This document shows positions 55,604 to 64,000 of a DNA stretch of 64,000 bases, piece after piece (the first letter of the stretch is position 1; each line of letters starts with the position of its first letter). The notes beneath the pieces were generated by a model. That model did no database searches and was not told the DNA's origin. It worked only from the letters and a program-made list of their open reading frames with translations. The stretch covers positions 310,001-374,000 of the forward strand of contig NZ_SOZH01000005.1 in assembly GCF_004519295.1 (NCBI RefSeq), in the 5' to 3' direction. The position numbers were made by a program, and so were the translations under genes. The stretch is from Cellulosimicrobium funkei. GTDB lineage: Bacteria > Actinomycetota > Actinomycetes > Actinomycetales > Cellulomonadaceae.

Positions 55604-56092
55604 TCAGCGCTTGGAGTACTGCGGTGCCTTGCGGGCCTTCTTGAGACCGGCCTTCTTGCGCTCGACGACGCGGGCGTCGCGAGTGAGGAAGCCGGCCTTC
55701 TTCAGCGCGGGGCGGTTGTGCTCGGCGTCGATCGCGTTGAGCGCGCGCGCGATCGCCAGGCGCAGCGCGCCGGCCTGGCCCGAGGAGCCGCCGCCCGTGA
55801 TGCGGGCGACGACGTCGAAGCGACCCTCGACGTCGACCAGCTTCAGCGGGGAGTTGACGAGCTGCTGGTGGACCTTGTTCGGGAAGTAGTCCTCGAGCGT
55901 GCGCCCGTTGACCTTCCAGGTGCCGGTGCCGGGGACGAGGCGCACGCGCGCCACGGCCTCCTTGCGGCGGCCCAGGGCCTGGCCGGGGGCGGTGATGCTC
56001 TGGCCGCGGCCCGTGGGGGCGGCGGACTCGGAGGTGTAGGTGCTGGGCGTCTCGTCGCCCAGGGTGTCGGTGTCGACGGTGGTCTCGGCCAC
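55604..56092 (-). CDS. rpsI: 30S ribosomal protein S9
   Basis: A 162-residue S9. The conserved part begins [20 protein letters not shown] and includes [19 protein letters not shown] and the C-terminal [13 protein letters not shown], which reaches the P-site. The first ~38 residues form an acidic/Thr-rich extension seen in many actinobacterial S9 proteins. GTG start; GAGGA lies about 8 bases upstream. It follows rplM by 45 bases. Confidence 0.97.
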   Translation of the reverse strand: MAETTVDTDTLGDETPSTYTSESAAPTGRGQSITAPGQALGRRKEAVARVRLVPGTGTWKVNGRTLEDYFPNKVHQQLVNSPLKLVDVEGRFDVVARITGGGSSGQAGALRLAIARALNAIDAEHNRPALKKAGFLTRDARVVERKKAGLKKARKAPQYSKR

Positions 56093-56137
56093 GGGTGGTG
56101 TCCTCGCGTCTCTCTGTGCGCTACGCCTGGGCGGCGA

Positions 56138-56581
56138 TTACTGCGCGACCTGGGTGATCTCGAACGGCTTCGGCTGCTGAGCGGCGTGCGGGTGCTCGGC
56201 ACCCGCGTAGACCTTCAGCTTGCCGAACTGGGCGCGACCGAGGGTCGTCTTGGGGAGCATGCCCCGGACGGCCTTCTCGACGGCACGCTCGGGGTGCTTG
56301 TCGAGCAGGTCGCCGTAGGCGACGGCACGTAGACCACCCGGGTAACCGGAGTGGTTGTAGGCCATCTTCTGCTCGCGCTTGTTGCCGCTCAGGGCGACCT
56401 TGCCGGCGTTGATGACGATGACGAAGTCACCGCCGTCGACGTGCGGAGCGAAGGTCGGCTTGTGCTTGCCGCGCAGCAGGGTGGCCACGTGGGTGGCCAG
56501 GCGGCCCAGGACGACGTCGGTCGCGTCGATGACGTACCAGTCGCGCTGGACGTCGCCGGGCTTCGGGGTGTACGTACGCAC
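56138..56581 (-). CDS. rplM: 50S ribosomal protein L13
   Basis: A 147-residue L13: [80 protein letters not shown] and [19 protein letters not shown]. The GTG at 56581 has GAAGG 8 bases upstream. It is the first gene of rplM-rpsI, with a leader of at least 120 bases that holds the palindrome CGACACGGGTGTCG (56712-56725). No -10 box is certain. Confidence 0.97.
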   Translation of the reverse strand: MRTYTPKPGDVQRDWYVIDATDVVLGRLATHVATLLRGKHKPTFAPHVDGGDFVIVINAGKVALSGNKREQKMAYNHSGYPGGLRAVAYGDLLDKHPERAVEKAVRGMLPKTTLGRAQFGKLKVYAGAEHPHAAQQPKPFEITQVAQ

Positions 56582-56751
56582 GGTCGTAGCCTTCGTTTCT
56601 GTCTCAGGATGTCTTCTTCGACCGCTGAAGCGTGCGGCCGAGAGGGCAGGTCGTTGCGCGGCGGGCTCGGTCGACACCCGCTCCTTGGCCGGCAGCGAGT
56701 GGGCGCGCTAGCGACACGGGTGTCGTGAGATGAGCACAACGACTCACCAGA

Positions 56752-57672
56752 CTACCCGCGAGGCAGGCCGCCGGTCAAAGCGGCCGGGCGCTCCCGGACG
56801 CACGTCTCGCAGCGCGTCGAGCGGGCCTCGTGGACGCAGCCGGGGCAGTACAGGCGCAGGGTCCGGCAGCTCGGGTCGGCGCAGTTCTCGTACTTCGCCG
56901 TCGGCGCCCCGCACGCCGTGCACGCGCCGAGCGGCGTCGACCCCGGGCCGAGCTCGACGTGCATGCGCTCGTCGAACACGTAGAGCGACCCCTCCCACAG
57001 CCCCTGCGAGCCGAACACCTCGCCGTAGCGCACGACGCCGCCGTCGAGCTGGTACACCTCCTCGAACCCGCGGGCGCGCAGCAGGGCCGACAGCACCTCG
57101 CACCGCACGCCCCCCGTGCAGTACGTGACGACGGGCCGCCCCTTGAGGTCGTCGTAGCGGCCCGAGTCGATCTCGGCGACGAAGTCCCGCGTGGTCGCGA
57201 CGTCGGGCACGACGGCCCCGCGGAAGCGGCCGATGGCCGCCTCGAACGCGTTGCGGCCGTCGAGCATCACGACGTCGTCGCCGCGCTCCTCGACGAGGTC
57301 GTGCAGGGCCTGCGGGCTCAGCCGCTCCCCGCCGCCGACGACGCCGTGCTCGTCGACCCGGACCTCGTCCGGCACGCCGAACGCGACGAGCTCGGGGCGC
57401 ACCTTGACGGACAGGCGCGGGAAGTCGCGGCCCGTGCCGTCGGACCACTTGACGTCGACGCCCTCGAAGCCCGGGTACCGGCGCGTCGTCTTCACGTACT
57501 GCTTGAGGTCCTCGACCGTCCCGCCGAGGGTCGCGTTGATCCCGTGCTCCGACACGATCACGCGACCCGTGAGGTGCCACCGCTCCCCCAGCGCCTGCTG
57601 CCAGAGCTGCACGGCACGCGGGTCCGGAAGCGGCGTGAAGGCGTAGAAGAGCACGATCTTGTGGACGGCCAT
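56752..57672 (-). CDS. trhO: tRNA uridine(34) hydroxylase TrhO (UPF0176, rhodanese type)
   Basis: Makes 5-hydroxyuridine at tRNA position 34 using oxygen. The 306-residue protein has an N-terminal acylphosphatase-like domain ([40 protein letters not shown]) and a rhodanese domain ([20 protein letters not shown]; active cysteine in [30 protein letters not shown]). The cysteine-rich tail ([20 protein letters not shown], then [18 protein letters not shown]) may bind zinc. TATCCT lies 7 bases before the ATG (leaderless). Confidence 0.93.
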   Translation of the reverse strand: MAVHKIVLFYAFTPLPDPRAVQLWQQALGERWHLTGRVIVSEHGINATLGGTVEDLKQYVKTTRRYPGFEGVDVKWSDGTGRDFPRLSVKVRPELVAFGVPDEVRVDEHGVVGGGERLSPQALHDLVEERGDDVVMLDGRNAFEAAIGRFRGAVVPDVATTRDFVAEIDSGRYDDLKGRPVVTYCTGGVRCEVLSALLRARGFEEVYQLDGGVVRYGEVFGSQGLWEGSLYVFDERMHVELGPGSTPLGACTACGAPTAKYENCADPSCRTLRLYCPGCVHEARSTRCETCVRERPAALTGGLPRG

Positions 57673-57679
57673 GCCCACC

Positions 57680-57685
57680 AGGATA
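57680..57685 (-). promoter_or_regulatory. -10 hexamer of leaderless trhO promoter
   Basis: TATCCT on the minus strand ends 7 bases before the trhO ATG. Confidence 0.6.
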
Positions 57686-57692
57686 GGGAGGG

Positions 57693-59387
57693 CTAGCGCG
57701 CCCGACGGACGCGCTCGACGTCCCAGACCGGCTCCGGTGCCTCGACGACCTCGCCGTCCTCGCGGAACACGAGGAACCGGTCGAAGCCGCGCGCGAACCA
57801 CCGGTCGTGCGTCACCGCGAGCACGGTGCCCTGGAAGGCCGCGAGCCCCGCCTCGAGCGCCTCCGCCGAGTGCAGGTCGAGGTTGTCGGTCGGCTCGTCG
57901 AGCAGGAGCAGCGTCGCGCCGTCGAGCTCGAGGAGCAGGATCTGGAAGCGCGCCTGCTGGCCGCCCGAGAGCGTCTCGAAGCGCTGCTCGGCCTGGCCCA
58001 CGAGCTCGTACCGGTCGAGCGCCCGGCTCGCGCCCTCGCGCCCCATGCCCGCCCGGTGCCCCTCACCGCGGTGGAGGATCTCCAGCAGCGTGCGCCCCCG
58101 CAGCTCCGGGTGGTCGTGGTTCTGCGCGAACCACCCCGGCCGCACCCGCGACCCGAGCACGGCCCGGCCCGTGTGCGCCACGGGAGCGGGCGCCGCCGGG
58201 CTGCCGGCCACGTCGTCGGGCACGGTGCCCGGCTCGGGGTCGCTCCCGCCCGCGGCGAGGAGGCGCAGGAAGTGGGACTTGCCCGAGCCGTTCGAGCCGA
58301 GCACCGCGATGCGCTCGCCGAAGAACACCTCGACGTCGAACGGCTTCATGAGCCCCGTGAGCTCGAGCCGCTCGCACGTCACCGCGCGCTTGGCCGTCCG
58401 CCCGCCCGTGAGCCGCACGGTCACGTTCTGGTCGCGCGCGACCACCTCGGGACGCCCCGCCTCCTCGAACTTGCGCAGGCGGGTGCGCGCGGCCTGGTAC
58501 CGGCTCGCGAGGCCGTCGTTGAACGCGGCCTTCGTCTTGAGCGTCCGCACGAGCTCCTGGAGCTTGGTGTGCTCCTCGTCCCAGCGGCGCGCGAGCTCGG
58601 CGAGCCGGTCGCGCCGGTCCGCACGGGCCTGGGCGTACGTCGCGAAGCCGCCGCCGTGCACCCACACCGTGCCGCCGCCCGGCGTCGGCTCGAGCGTCGC
58701 GACCTGGGTCGCGGTGCGCGACAGCAGCTCGCGGTCGTGGGACACGAAGAGGACCGTCTTGGACGACGCGACGAGCCGCTCCTCGAGCCAGCGCTTCGTC
58801 GGCACGTCGAGGTGGTTGTCCGGCTCGTCGAGCAGCAGGACCTCCTCCGGCCCGCGGAGCAGGGCCGTGAGCGCGAGCCGCTTCTGCTCGCCCCCGGACA
58901 GCGACCGCACGTCGCGCCACTGCGCCTTCTCGAACGGGACCGACAGCACCTCGTCGGTCACCTCGTCCCAGCCGGCCTCGGCGTCGTAGCCGCCCACGTC
59001 CGCCCAGTCCACGAGGGCCTGGGCGTAGCGGAGCTGGGCGGGCTCGTCGTCGACCGTCATGATGTCGTGCTCGGCAGCCGCGAGCTCGAGCGCCGCCTCG
59101 CGGACGGCGGTCGGCGCGAGCCCGACGAGAAGGTCGCGCACCGTGCGGTCGTCGTCGATGCGGCCGACGTCCTGGCGCATCACCCCGAGCCCGCCGCTGC
59201 GCACGACGGCACCGCCGTGCGGGGCGACCTCACCGGTGACGATGCGCAGCAGCGTCGACTTCCCGACGCCGTTGGGCCCCACGAGCGCGACGCGCGCGCC
59301 GTCCGCGACCCGCAGGTCGACGCCGTCGAGCAGGGTGCGCCCGTCGGGCAGGTGATACGTGACGTCGCTGAGGTCGAGGTGTCCCAC
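57693..59387 (-). CDS. ABC-F family ATPase
   Basis: A 564-residue soluble protein with two ABC ATPase domains and no membrane part. Domain 1 has [37 protein letters not shown] and [20 protein letters not shown]. Domain 2 has [38 protein letters not shown] and [20 protein letters not shown]. The linker ([20 protein letters not shown], about residues 255-300) is the helical arm that reaches into the ribosomal E-site. ABC-F proteins act on the ribosome as translation factors or antibiotic-resistance proteins; which applies here is unknown. The start 306 codons upstream of trhO's stop is not coupled to it. GTG at 59387. Confidence 0.92.
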   Translation of the reverse strand: MGHLDLSDVTYHLPDGRTLLDGVDLRVADGARVALVGPNGVGKSTLLRIVTGEVAPHGGAVVRSGGLGVMRQDVGRIDDDRTVRDLLVGLAPTAVREAALELAAAEHDIMTVDDEPAQLRYAQALVDWADVGGYDAEAGWDEVTDEVLSVPFEKAQWRDVRSLSGGEQKRLALTALLRGPEEVLLLDEPDNHLDVPTKRWLEERLVASSKTVLFVSHDRELLSRTATQVATLEPTPGGGTVWVHGGGFATYAQARADRRDRLAELARRWDEEHTKLQELVRTLKTKAAFNDGLASRYQAARTRLRKFEEAGRPEVVARDQNVTVRLTGGRTAKRAVTCERLELTGLMKPFDVEVFFGERIAVLGSNGSGKSHFLRLLAAGGSDPEPGTVPDDVAGSPAAPAPVAHTGRAVLGSRVRPGWFAQNHDHPELRGRTLLEILHRGEGHRAGMGREGASRALDRYELVGQAEQRFETLSGGQQARFQILLLELDGATLLLLDEPTDNLDLHSAEALEAGLAAFQGTVLAVTHDRWFARGFDRFLVFREDGEVVEAPEPVWDVERVRRAR

Positions 59388-59508
59388 CCCGTCATGGTCC
59401 CCGACGTCGGCCGCGCGGTCACGCGCTTTGCGGACCCCGGCGTCCGGCACTTCGGCCGGGCCGACGCCACCCGCCGCCCGGCACCACGGCCGGCGGGCGC
59501 CGAGACGC

Positions 59509-59577
59509 GGGACGCCGGGTGGCGGGATGGCGGGTGGCGGGACGCCGGGATGGCGGGACGCCGGGATGGCGGGACGG
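59509..59577. repeat. Imperfect 15-16-bp tandem repeat downstream of the DUF937 gene
   Basis: About four and a half units of GGCGGGACGCCGGGAT and variants (GGCGGGATGGCGGGT, GCGGGACGCCGGGT) lie head to tail, ending 2 bases before the DUF937 stop. The 191-base gap from here to the ABC-F gene has no other feature apart from that gene's likely promoter region. Confidence 0.75.
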
Positions 59578-59578
59578 C

Positions 59579-60196
59579 TCAGCGCCGGCCGCCGCCGAGG
59601 AGGCCGCCCAGCCCGCCCAGGAGGTCGCCGAGACCGCCGCCGGCGCCCGACCCGCCGCCCAGGAGCCCGCCGAGGACGTCGCCCAGGCCGCCCTCGCCGG
59701 TCTGCGAGGCGCCCGGCCGCTCGCCCGCGCCCTTCCCCGCCGCGGTACCGCCCGCCGTGCCGCCTGAGGTGCCGGTCGGGACGCCGCCCGACGACCCGGC
59801 GCCGCCGAGCTGCTTCGCGAGGAAGGCCAGCGCGATCGGCGCGAGCGCGGGCAGCACCTTCGCGAGCAGGTCCTTGCCGGTGCCCGTCGACCGGGCGAGC
59901 TGCGCGACGACAGCCTGCTCGTTCTGCCCGAACACGTGCCCGACGATCTTGCGGCCGTCGTCGGTGTCGACGTCGTCGAGGTCGACGCCGCCCTCCACGA
60001 GCGCCGGGTCGTGCTGCGCGAGGGCCTCACCGAGCGACGCCGCGCCCGCCGGGTCCTGCGCGTTGGCGCGCAGCCCGCCCAGCAGCGCGGGCAGCGCCGC
60101 GCCCACCGCGCGCTGCGCCGTCGCCTCGTCGACGCCGAGCCGACCGGCGAGCTGGTCGAGCGGGACGGTGGACAGGATGTCGTCGATGCCGGCCAT
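59579..60196 (-). CDS. DUF937 family protein (YidB-like)
   Basis: A 205-residue protein. It begins GIDDILSTVPLDQLAGRLGV, has ATAQRAVGAALPALLGGLRA, and GHVFGQNEQAVVAQLARSTG with LLAKVLPALAPIALAFLAKQ. The helical DUF937 core covers residues 1-125. The rest is a Gly/Ser/Thr-rich tail with repeated GDLLGGLGGLLGG units. Function unknown. GGAGGA 7 bases before the ATG is the ribosome binding site, and TACGGT about 70 bases upstream could be its -10. Confidence 0.85.
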   Translation of the reverse strand: MAGIDDILSTVPLDQLAGRLGVDEATAQRAVGAALPALLGGLRANAQDPAGAASLGEALAQHDPALVEGGVDLDDVDTDDGRKIVGHVFGQNEQAVVAQLARSTGTGKDLLAKVLPALAPIALAFLAKQLGGAGSSGGVPTGTSGGTAGGTAAGKGAGERPGASQTGEGGLGDVLGGLLGGGSGAGGGLGDLLGGLGGLLGGGRR

Positions 60197-60325
60197 GGGG
60201 TCGTCCTCCGGTTCAGGGGTGCTCCAGCGGGTGCGCACCGGGGCGCGGTGCGGCCCCACCGTAGTCCCGGCCGGGCGCCCTCGCAGGCACTCGCGTCCGG
60301 GGCTGCGTCCGTCCCCGTGAGGTGC

Positions 60326-60331
60326 CAGGGT
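60326..60331 (+). promoter_or_regulatory. -10 hexamer candidate for the DUF5709 gene
   Basis: CAGGGT ends 7 bases before the ATG at 60339. Confidence 0.4.
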
Positions 60332-60338
60332 GGGACGC

Positions 60339-60740
60339 ATGAGCGAAGACACCACCGCCACGAGCCCCGACCCGGAGACGGGCGCCGAGGGCGACACCGA
60401 CCAGCTCCAGCCCGAGGAGACGCTCCTCGACCGCGGCGTGGACGACGTGCTCGACGAGGGCTACTCCCCGCCCGAGCGCCCCCGCTCGAACCACTTCGGC
60501 GAGACGCCGTGGGAAGAGGTGCACGGCGAGACGCTCGACCAGCGCCTCGCCGAGGAGGAGCCGGAGGAGTGGGAGCGCGACCCGGCCGAGCGGCCCGACG
60601 AGACCCGCGCGGGCCGCCTCGTCGCGGACCCCGACGCCCTCGACGGGCGCCAGAACGACACGTACGCCGACGACGAGGGGATCTCCGGGGGCGCCGCGGG
60701 CGCCGAGGAGGCCGCCGTCCACGTCGTCGAGGAGCCCTGA
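60339..60740 (+). CDS. DUF5709 family protein
   Basis: A 133-residue very acidic, probably disordered protein. Family motifs are EETLLDRGVDDVLDEGYSPP, ERPRSNHFGETPWEEVHGET, LDQRLAEEEPEEW and DETRAGRLVADPDA, then DTYADDEGISGGAAGAEEAA ending VHVVEEP. Actinobacteria-specific, function unknown. No cysteine, signal or membrane segment. It is convergent with truA, 25 bases apart. Confidence 0.87.
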   Translation: MSEDTTATSPDPETGAEGDTDQLQPEETLLDRGVDDVLDEGYSPPERPRSNHFGETPWEEVHGETLDQRLAEEEPEEWERDPAERPDETRAGRLVADPDALDGRQNDTYADDEGISGGAAGAEEAAVHVVEEP

Positions 60741-60765
60741 GGGCGAGCGCCCGCCCGCGTCCGGC

Positions 60766-61713
60766 TCAGGCCGGCTCGCGGGGCGGCGCGTCCTCCCAGA
60801 CGTCCTCCTCGTTCCGCACGGCGCGGATGCGGTCGGCACGCGCCGCGAGCTCCGCGTCGGGCGGGTAGGTGACCTCCTCGAGCACGAGCCCGTGCGCCGG
60901 CACGACGCCCGCCCCCGCGTCCCGGCGCCGGCTCGCGAGGAGCTCCGCGGGCCACCCGATGTCGCGGCGCCCCTCTCCGACCGCGAGCGACGCGCCGACG
61001 AGCGCGCGCACCATGTTGTGGCAGAACGCGTCCGCGCGGACGTGCGCGACCACGAGCCCCGCGTCGGGCCCGTCCGCCGGGCGCGACCACGACAGGTGCT
61101 GCAGCTCCCGGATGGTCGTCGCGCCGGGTCGCGGCTTGCAGAAGGCCGCGAAGTCCCGCACCCCGAGCAGGGGCCGCACGGCGGCGTCCATCGCCGCGAC
61201 GTCGAGCGGCCGCCGGTTCCACAGCACCCACTCCCGGCGCAGGGGGTCGCGCTGCGCCGGGTCGTCCGCGACGCGGTAGGTGTACGCGCGGTGCAGCGCG
61301 GAGAATCGGGCGTCGAACCCGGCCGGGGCCGGCGCGGCACGGTGCACGACGACGTCCCCCGGCAGCACGCCGCCCAGCCGCGCGACGAGCGCGTCCCCCG
61401 GCGCGCGGTCGGACCGGCCGGGCAGCGCCTCCCACTGCGCCCGCGTGAGGTCGACGTGCGCGACCTGCCCCCGCGCGTGCACGCCCGCGTCCGTGCGCCC
61501 CGCCACCGTGAGCCGCGGCGCCGCGCCCCGCAGGATCGTCGCGAGCCCGTCCTCGAGCGTGCCCTGCACCGTGCGCAGCGTCGGCTGCCGGGCCCAGCCG
61601 GCGAACGCCGTCCCCTGGTAGGCGAGGTCCAGGCGCACGCGCACGACGTCGTCCGGCACGTCGGGTCGCGGGGCGTCGGGGTCCGGGAGGGCGGGGGGCG
61701 GGACGGCGGTCAC
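60766..61713 (-). CDS. truA: tRNA pseudouridine(38-40) synthase TruA
   Basis: A 315-residue pseudouridine synthase. It has VRLDLAYQGTAFAGWARQPT, TVQGTLEDGLATILRG, the catalytic aspartate in VAGRTDAGVHARGQVAHVDL, ARFSALHRAYTYRVAD, FAAFCKPRPGATTIRELQHL and FCHNMVRALVGASLAVGEGR. The GTG start is leaderless behind TACGGT. Its place next to rplQ is the conserved actinobacterial order, although a ROK kinase and a hydrolase gene intervene. Confidence 0.96.
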   Translation of the reverse strand: MTAVPPPALPDPDAPRPDVPDDVVRVRLDLAYQGTAFAGWARQPTLRTVQGTLEDGLATILRGAAPRLTVAGRTDAGVHARGQVAHVDLTRAQWEALPGRSDRAPGDALVARLGGVLPGDVVVHRAAPAPAGFDARFSALHRAYTYRVADDPAQRDPLRREWVLWNRRPLDVAAMDAAVRPLLGVRDFAAFCKPRPGATTIRELQHLSWSRPADGPDAGLVVAHVRADAFCHNMVRALVGASLAVGEGRRDIGWPAELLASRRRDAGAGVVPAHGLVLEEVTYPPDAELAARADRIRAVRNEEDVWEDAPPREPA

Positions 61714-61721
61714 GGGAGTTC

Positions 61722-61727
61722 ACCGTA
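61722..61727 (-). promoter_or_regulatory. -10 hexamer of leaderless truA promoter
   Basis: TACGGT on the minus strand ends 8 bases before the truA GTG. Confidence 0.5.
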
Positions 61728-61762
61728 GTCGCCCGCCCGTGCGCCGCGCGCGCCGCCGTGCC

Positions 61763-61768
61763 TACGCT
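61763..61768 (+). promoter_or_regulatory. -10 hexamer of leaderless ROK kinase promoter
   Basis: TACGCT ends 7 bases before the ATG at 61776. Confidence 0.5.
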
Positions 61769-61775
61769 GCCGCCC

Positions 61776-62546
61776 ATGACCGGCGACCCGCACGACGTCC
61801 GCACCCTCGCCGTCGACTGCGGCGGGGGCGGCATCAAGGCGAACGTGCTCGACGCGTCGGGCACCGCGCACGCCGCGGCGGTGCGCGTCCCCACGCCCTA
61901 CCCCCTCCCGCCCGACCTCCTCGTCGAGACGGTCGCGGGCATCGCGGCCACGCTGCCTCCCGCCGACCGCATCACGGTGGGCATGCCCGGGATGATCCGG
62001 CGCGGCGTCGTCGTGCACACGCCCCACTACGTGACGCTCAGCGGGCCCCGCTCGCGCGTGGACCCCGCGCTCGTCGAGGCCTGGACGAGCTTCGACGTCC
62101 GCGCGGCGGTCGAGCGCCGGCTCGGCGTCCCGGCGCTCGTGCTCAACGACGCCGAGGTGCACGGCGCGGGCGTCGTCGCGGCGTCCGGGCTCGAGCTGGT
62201 GCTGACGCTGGGGACGGGGCTCGGCTCCGCGCTGTTCCACGGGGGCCGGCTCGCGCCGCACCTCGAGTGGTCGCGCGCCCCGGTGCGGCGGGGCACCACG
62301 TACGACGAGTACGTCGGCGAGCCCGAGCGCCGCCGCCTCGGCGACGGGCTCTGGTCGCGCCGCGTCCTCGCGGTCGTCGAGGGGCTGCGGCCCGTGTTCT
62401 GGTGGGACCGCCTCTACCTGGGCGGGGGCAACTCGCGGCGCATCACCCCGAGCGTCCTCGACCGGCTCGGCGACGACGTCGTCGTGGTGCCGAACTCGGC
62501 GGCCCTCGTCGGGGGCGCCCGGGCGTGGGACCTCCCGCCGGCCTGA
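61776..62546 (+). CDS. ROK-family sugar kinase, PPGK-like
   Basis: A 256-residue ASKHA kinase. The phosphate-1 loop is LAVDCGGGGIKANVLDASG (the usual DxGGTxxK has Gly for Thr). VGMPGMIRRGVVVHTPHY, the catalytic-base region VPALVLNDAEVHGAGVVAAS, LVLTLGTGLGSALFHGGRLA and LYLGGGNSRRIT follow. Size and motifs resemble actinobacterial polyphosphate/ATP glucokinases. The ROK zinc-binding CxCGxxGC motif is absent, as in PPGK. Substrate not proven. The stop lies 4 bases from the stop of the convergent hydrolase gene. Confidence 0.85.
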   Translation: MTGDPHDVRTLAVDCGGGGIKANVLDASGTAHAAAVRVPTPYPLPPDLLVETVAGIAATLPPADRITVGMPGMIRRGVVVHTPHYVTLSGPRSRVDPALVEAWTSFDVRAAVERRLGVPALVLNDAEVHGAGVVAASGLELVLTLGTGLGSALFHGGRLAPHLEWSRAPVRRGTTYDEYVGEPERRRLGDGLWSRRVLAVVEGLRPVFWWDRLYLGGGNSRRITPSVLDRLGDDVVVVPNSAALVGGARAWDLPPA

Positions 62547-62550
62547 CGCC

Positions 62551-63420
62551 TCAGCGACCGGCCGTGCCGCGGTCCGGCGCCCCGTCCGCGGTGCGCGGCC
62601 TGGGCGCGGCCGCGGCGGGCTCGAGGAGGCCCGGTGGCGCGCCCTCGTCCCCGCCCCCCGGCGGCGCGCCCGCGGCGAGCGCGCCGTGCGCGTCGAGCAG
62701 GACGCGGTTGAACGCCACGGGCGCGTCCAGGCTCACCAGGTGCCGCGCGCCCGGGACGACGACGAGCCGGGCCGGGCCCCCGCCCGCGCGCGCCGCGGCG
62801 AGGAACCCGCGCTCCCCCAGCCGGAAGTGGTCCCAGCGCCCGTTGACGAGCCAGACCGGCGAGTCCGCCGCCGCGAGGGCCCGGACCGGGTCGACCGACC
62901 CCACCTCGCGCAGGATCGCGCTCATGACGTCGAGGGCGAACCCGCCGGCCGCGAGGTCGGCGGCGGCCTGGGCCGTCATCGCCCGGTCGACGAGCGCCTG
63001 GTTCAGCCCGGCTCCCCCGTCCGGGAGCCGCTCGATCCCGCGCGCGAGGACGAGCCAGCCGCCGCGCAGGCGCGTCGACGGCGGCGTCGAGCACGCGGCG
63101 GCGACGAGCCCCACGACGCGCTCGGGGTGCCGCGCGCGCGTCTCGATCGCGACGTAGCCCCCGAGCGACAGCCCGACGACGAGCGCGCGGCCGCCGACCT
63201 CGTCGATCCCGGACGCGACCGCCTCGACCGCGCCGTCGAGCGTGAACGCCTCGCTGCGCCGCACACCGTGGCCCGGCAGGTCGACCGCGACGGCCCGCAC
63301 ACCGGCGCGACGCAGCGCCGCGAGCTGGTCGCGCCACATCGAGCGCGAGGTGCGCGACCCGTGCACGAGGACGACGGGCGGCCACGTCCCGGTCCCGGGC
63401 GACGCGTCGGTGGAGGTCAC
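62551..63420 (-). CDS. Alpha/beta hydrolase
   Basis: A 289-residue alpha/beta-hydrolase. It has VVLVHGSRTSRSMWRDQLAA with the oxyanion HG motif, VAVDLPGHGVRRSEAFTLDG, the nucleophile serine in ALVVGLSLGGYVAIETRARH, a late aspartate in VWLVNGRWDHFRLGERG, and the histidine in VVPGARHLVSLDAPVAFNRV. A Pro/Gly/Ala-rich tail of about 40 residues follows. The substrate is unknown. The GTG at 63420 is leaderless behind TACGGT (63427-63432), in preference to a longer frame. Confidence 0.87.
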   Translation of the reverse strand: MTSTDASPGTGTWPPVVLVHGSRTSRSMWRDQLAALRRAGVRAVAVDLPGHGVRRSEAFTLDGAVEAVASGIDEVGGRALVVGLSLGGYVAIETRARHPERVVGLVAAACSTPPSTRLRGGWLVLARGIERLPDGGAGLNQALVDRAMTAQAAADLAAGGFALDVMSAILREVGSVDPVRALAAADSPVWLVNGRWDHFRLGERGFLAAARAGGGPARLVVVPGARHLVSLDAPVAFNRVLLDAHGALAAGAPPGGGDEGAPPGLLEPAAAAPRPRTADGAPDRGTAGR

Positions 63421-63426
63421 GTCTCG

Positions 63427-63432
63427 ACCGTA
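63427..63432 (-). promoter_or_regulatory. -10 hexamer of leaderless hydrolase promoter
   Basis: TACGGT on the minus strand ends 6 bases before the GTG at 63420. Confidence 0.5.
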
Positions 63433-63625
63433 GGCCCTGCTCCACGCGAGATCGACCCGAGGGGGCACGAGGCCGACCTCGGGCAGGCCGGTCTCCGCCG
63501 TCCGGGTCGAACCCGGCCGCTCGCTCGGCCCGTCCCGGCCCGACGGTGCCCCTCCCCCGGAGCGGCCGGGACGCGGCAGGCCAGGGACGCGGCAGGGCCG
63601 GAGACTCGGCAGAGCCGGAGACGCA

Positions 63626-63659
63626 GCAGGGCCCGGGACCGTACGGTCCCGGGCCCTGC
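63626..63659 (-). terminator. Terminator downstream of rplQ
   Basis: GCAGGGCCCGGGACC GTAC GGTCCCGGGCCCTGC is a perfect 34-base palindrome, 38 bases after the rplQ stop. Just beyond it, at 63570-63625, are imperfect repeats of GGGACGCGGCAG/GGAGACGCAGCAG. Confidence 0.9.
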
Positions 63660-63697
63660 GCGACGAGCCCCGGAGGGCTCGGGCGGGGAGAGGAGGC

Positions 63698-64000
63698 TCA
63701 GGCCTCCTTCTTCTCCTCCGTGGCGTCCTCGACGGGCGCGTCCTGGACGTCCTCGGCGGGAGCGTCCTCGACGGCGGCGTCCTCGACGGCCGTGTCCTCG
63801 ACCTTGTCGGCCTTCTTGGACGGCTTGTCGGCCTTCTTCTTGCTCGCCTTCTCGGCAGCCTTCTCCGCCTCGCGGACGACGGCCTGCTTCGGGCTGACGG
63901 GCTCGGTCACGAGCTCGATCACCGCGAGGGGCGCGTTGTCGCCCTTGCGCGTGCCGACCTTCGTGATGCGCGTGTAGCCACCCTCACGCTCCGCCATCTG
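63698..64000 (-). CDS. rplQ: 50S ribosomal protein L17, C-terminal part, cut by window edge
   Basis: The last ~100 codons of L17. The conserved end of the fold is [20 protein letters not shown] followed by VIELVTEPV. The start codon lies beyond the right edge; the methionine near 63997 is internal. After the fold comes an extension of about 65 residues: a Lys/Ala-rich stretch ([20 protein letters not shown]), then an acidic run of VEDA/AEDV-type repeats ending EEKKEA. Such charged tails are common in actinobacterial L17. Confidence 0.95.
   Translation of the reverse strand, partial: QMAEREGGYTRITKVGTRKGDNAPLAVIELVTEPVSPKQAVVREAEKAAEKASKKKADKPSKKADKVEDTAVEDAAVEDAPAEDVQDAPVEDATEEKKEA

Noticed and set aside
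63698-63997. A complete 99-residue gene starting at the ATG at 63997
   Set aside because: [20 protein letters not shown] is the C-terminal end of L17, so the methionine is internal and the gene continues past the window.

Overview
The window is very G+C-rich, gene-dense bacterial DNA. It carries actinobacterial marker genes: a WhiB3/WhiD iron-sulfur regulator, GuaB3, a MoeB-rhodanese fusion, a SURF1-like protein, YdcF/SanA and DUF5709 proteins, and a phosphoketolase (xfp-pta-ackA) operon. Many genes begin at, or 6-8 bases after, a TANNNT -10 hexamer, which indicates leaderless transcription. I infer an actinomycete of the Micrococcales, plausibly near Cellulosimicrobium/Cellulomonas/Promicromonospora. 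That placement is inference; no rRNA gene is present.

The backbone is housekeeping. From right to left on the minus strand run rplQ (3' part), truA, rplM-rpsI, glmM-def, glmS, acpS, nnrED, alr-tsaE-tsaB-rimI-sulfurtransferase, tsaD, groES, guaB, guaB3 and guaA (5' part), with whiB3 alone on the plus strand. From memory this matches the mycobacterial rplQ-to-guaA order, including the reversed whiB3. Lineage-specific genes sit between these blocks, mostly on the plus strand.

Layout. 0-5.7 kb: guaA (partial) and thiamine-thiazole genes (thiE; a TPP riboswitch followed by thiO-thiS-thiG; MoeB-rhodanese; DUF3817). 5.7-12 kb: a heterodimeric ABC exporter, a double-GNAT protein, a small secreted protein and a SURF1-like protein. 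12.1-18.1 kb: xfp-pta-ackA, converting sugar phosphates to acetyl phosphate, acetyl-CoA and acetate/ATP. 18.2-25.4 kb: a DUF4031-HD fusion, YdcF, a guaB3-ypeA-GNAT-aldehyde dehydrogenase operon and a DnaQ-like exonuclease. 25.5-29.8 kb: an XRE-HTH/MurA fusion with a palindromic operator candidate, and a divergent pair made of a Sec-exported RidA and a Tat-exported amine oxidase. 29.8-38.2 kb: guaB, a MerR-type regulator, whiB3, CIRCE-controlled groES, a methyltransferase, a YbdK ligase, tsaD and a nitroreductase. 38.3-47.6 kb: the t6A/alanine racemase cluster, a pseudouridine synthase, NAD(P)HX repair, a luciferase-like monooxygenase and a solitary AbiEi-type protein. 47.7-64 kb: acpS, glmS, DUF72, coaA, DedA, def, glmM, rpsI/rplM, trhO, an ABC-F ATPase, DUF937, DUF5709, truA, a ROK kinase, a hydrolase and rplQ.

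The observations most worth follow-up are: (1) a family of intergenic palindromes at 3825, 19265, 46582 and 48156, with arms that co-vary between copies; (2) the HTH-MurA fusion, whose promoter is overlapped by a 22-bp palindrome; and (3) the exported amine oxidase/RidA pair. No rRNA, tRNA, CRISPR array, prophage or insertion sequence was recognised.
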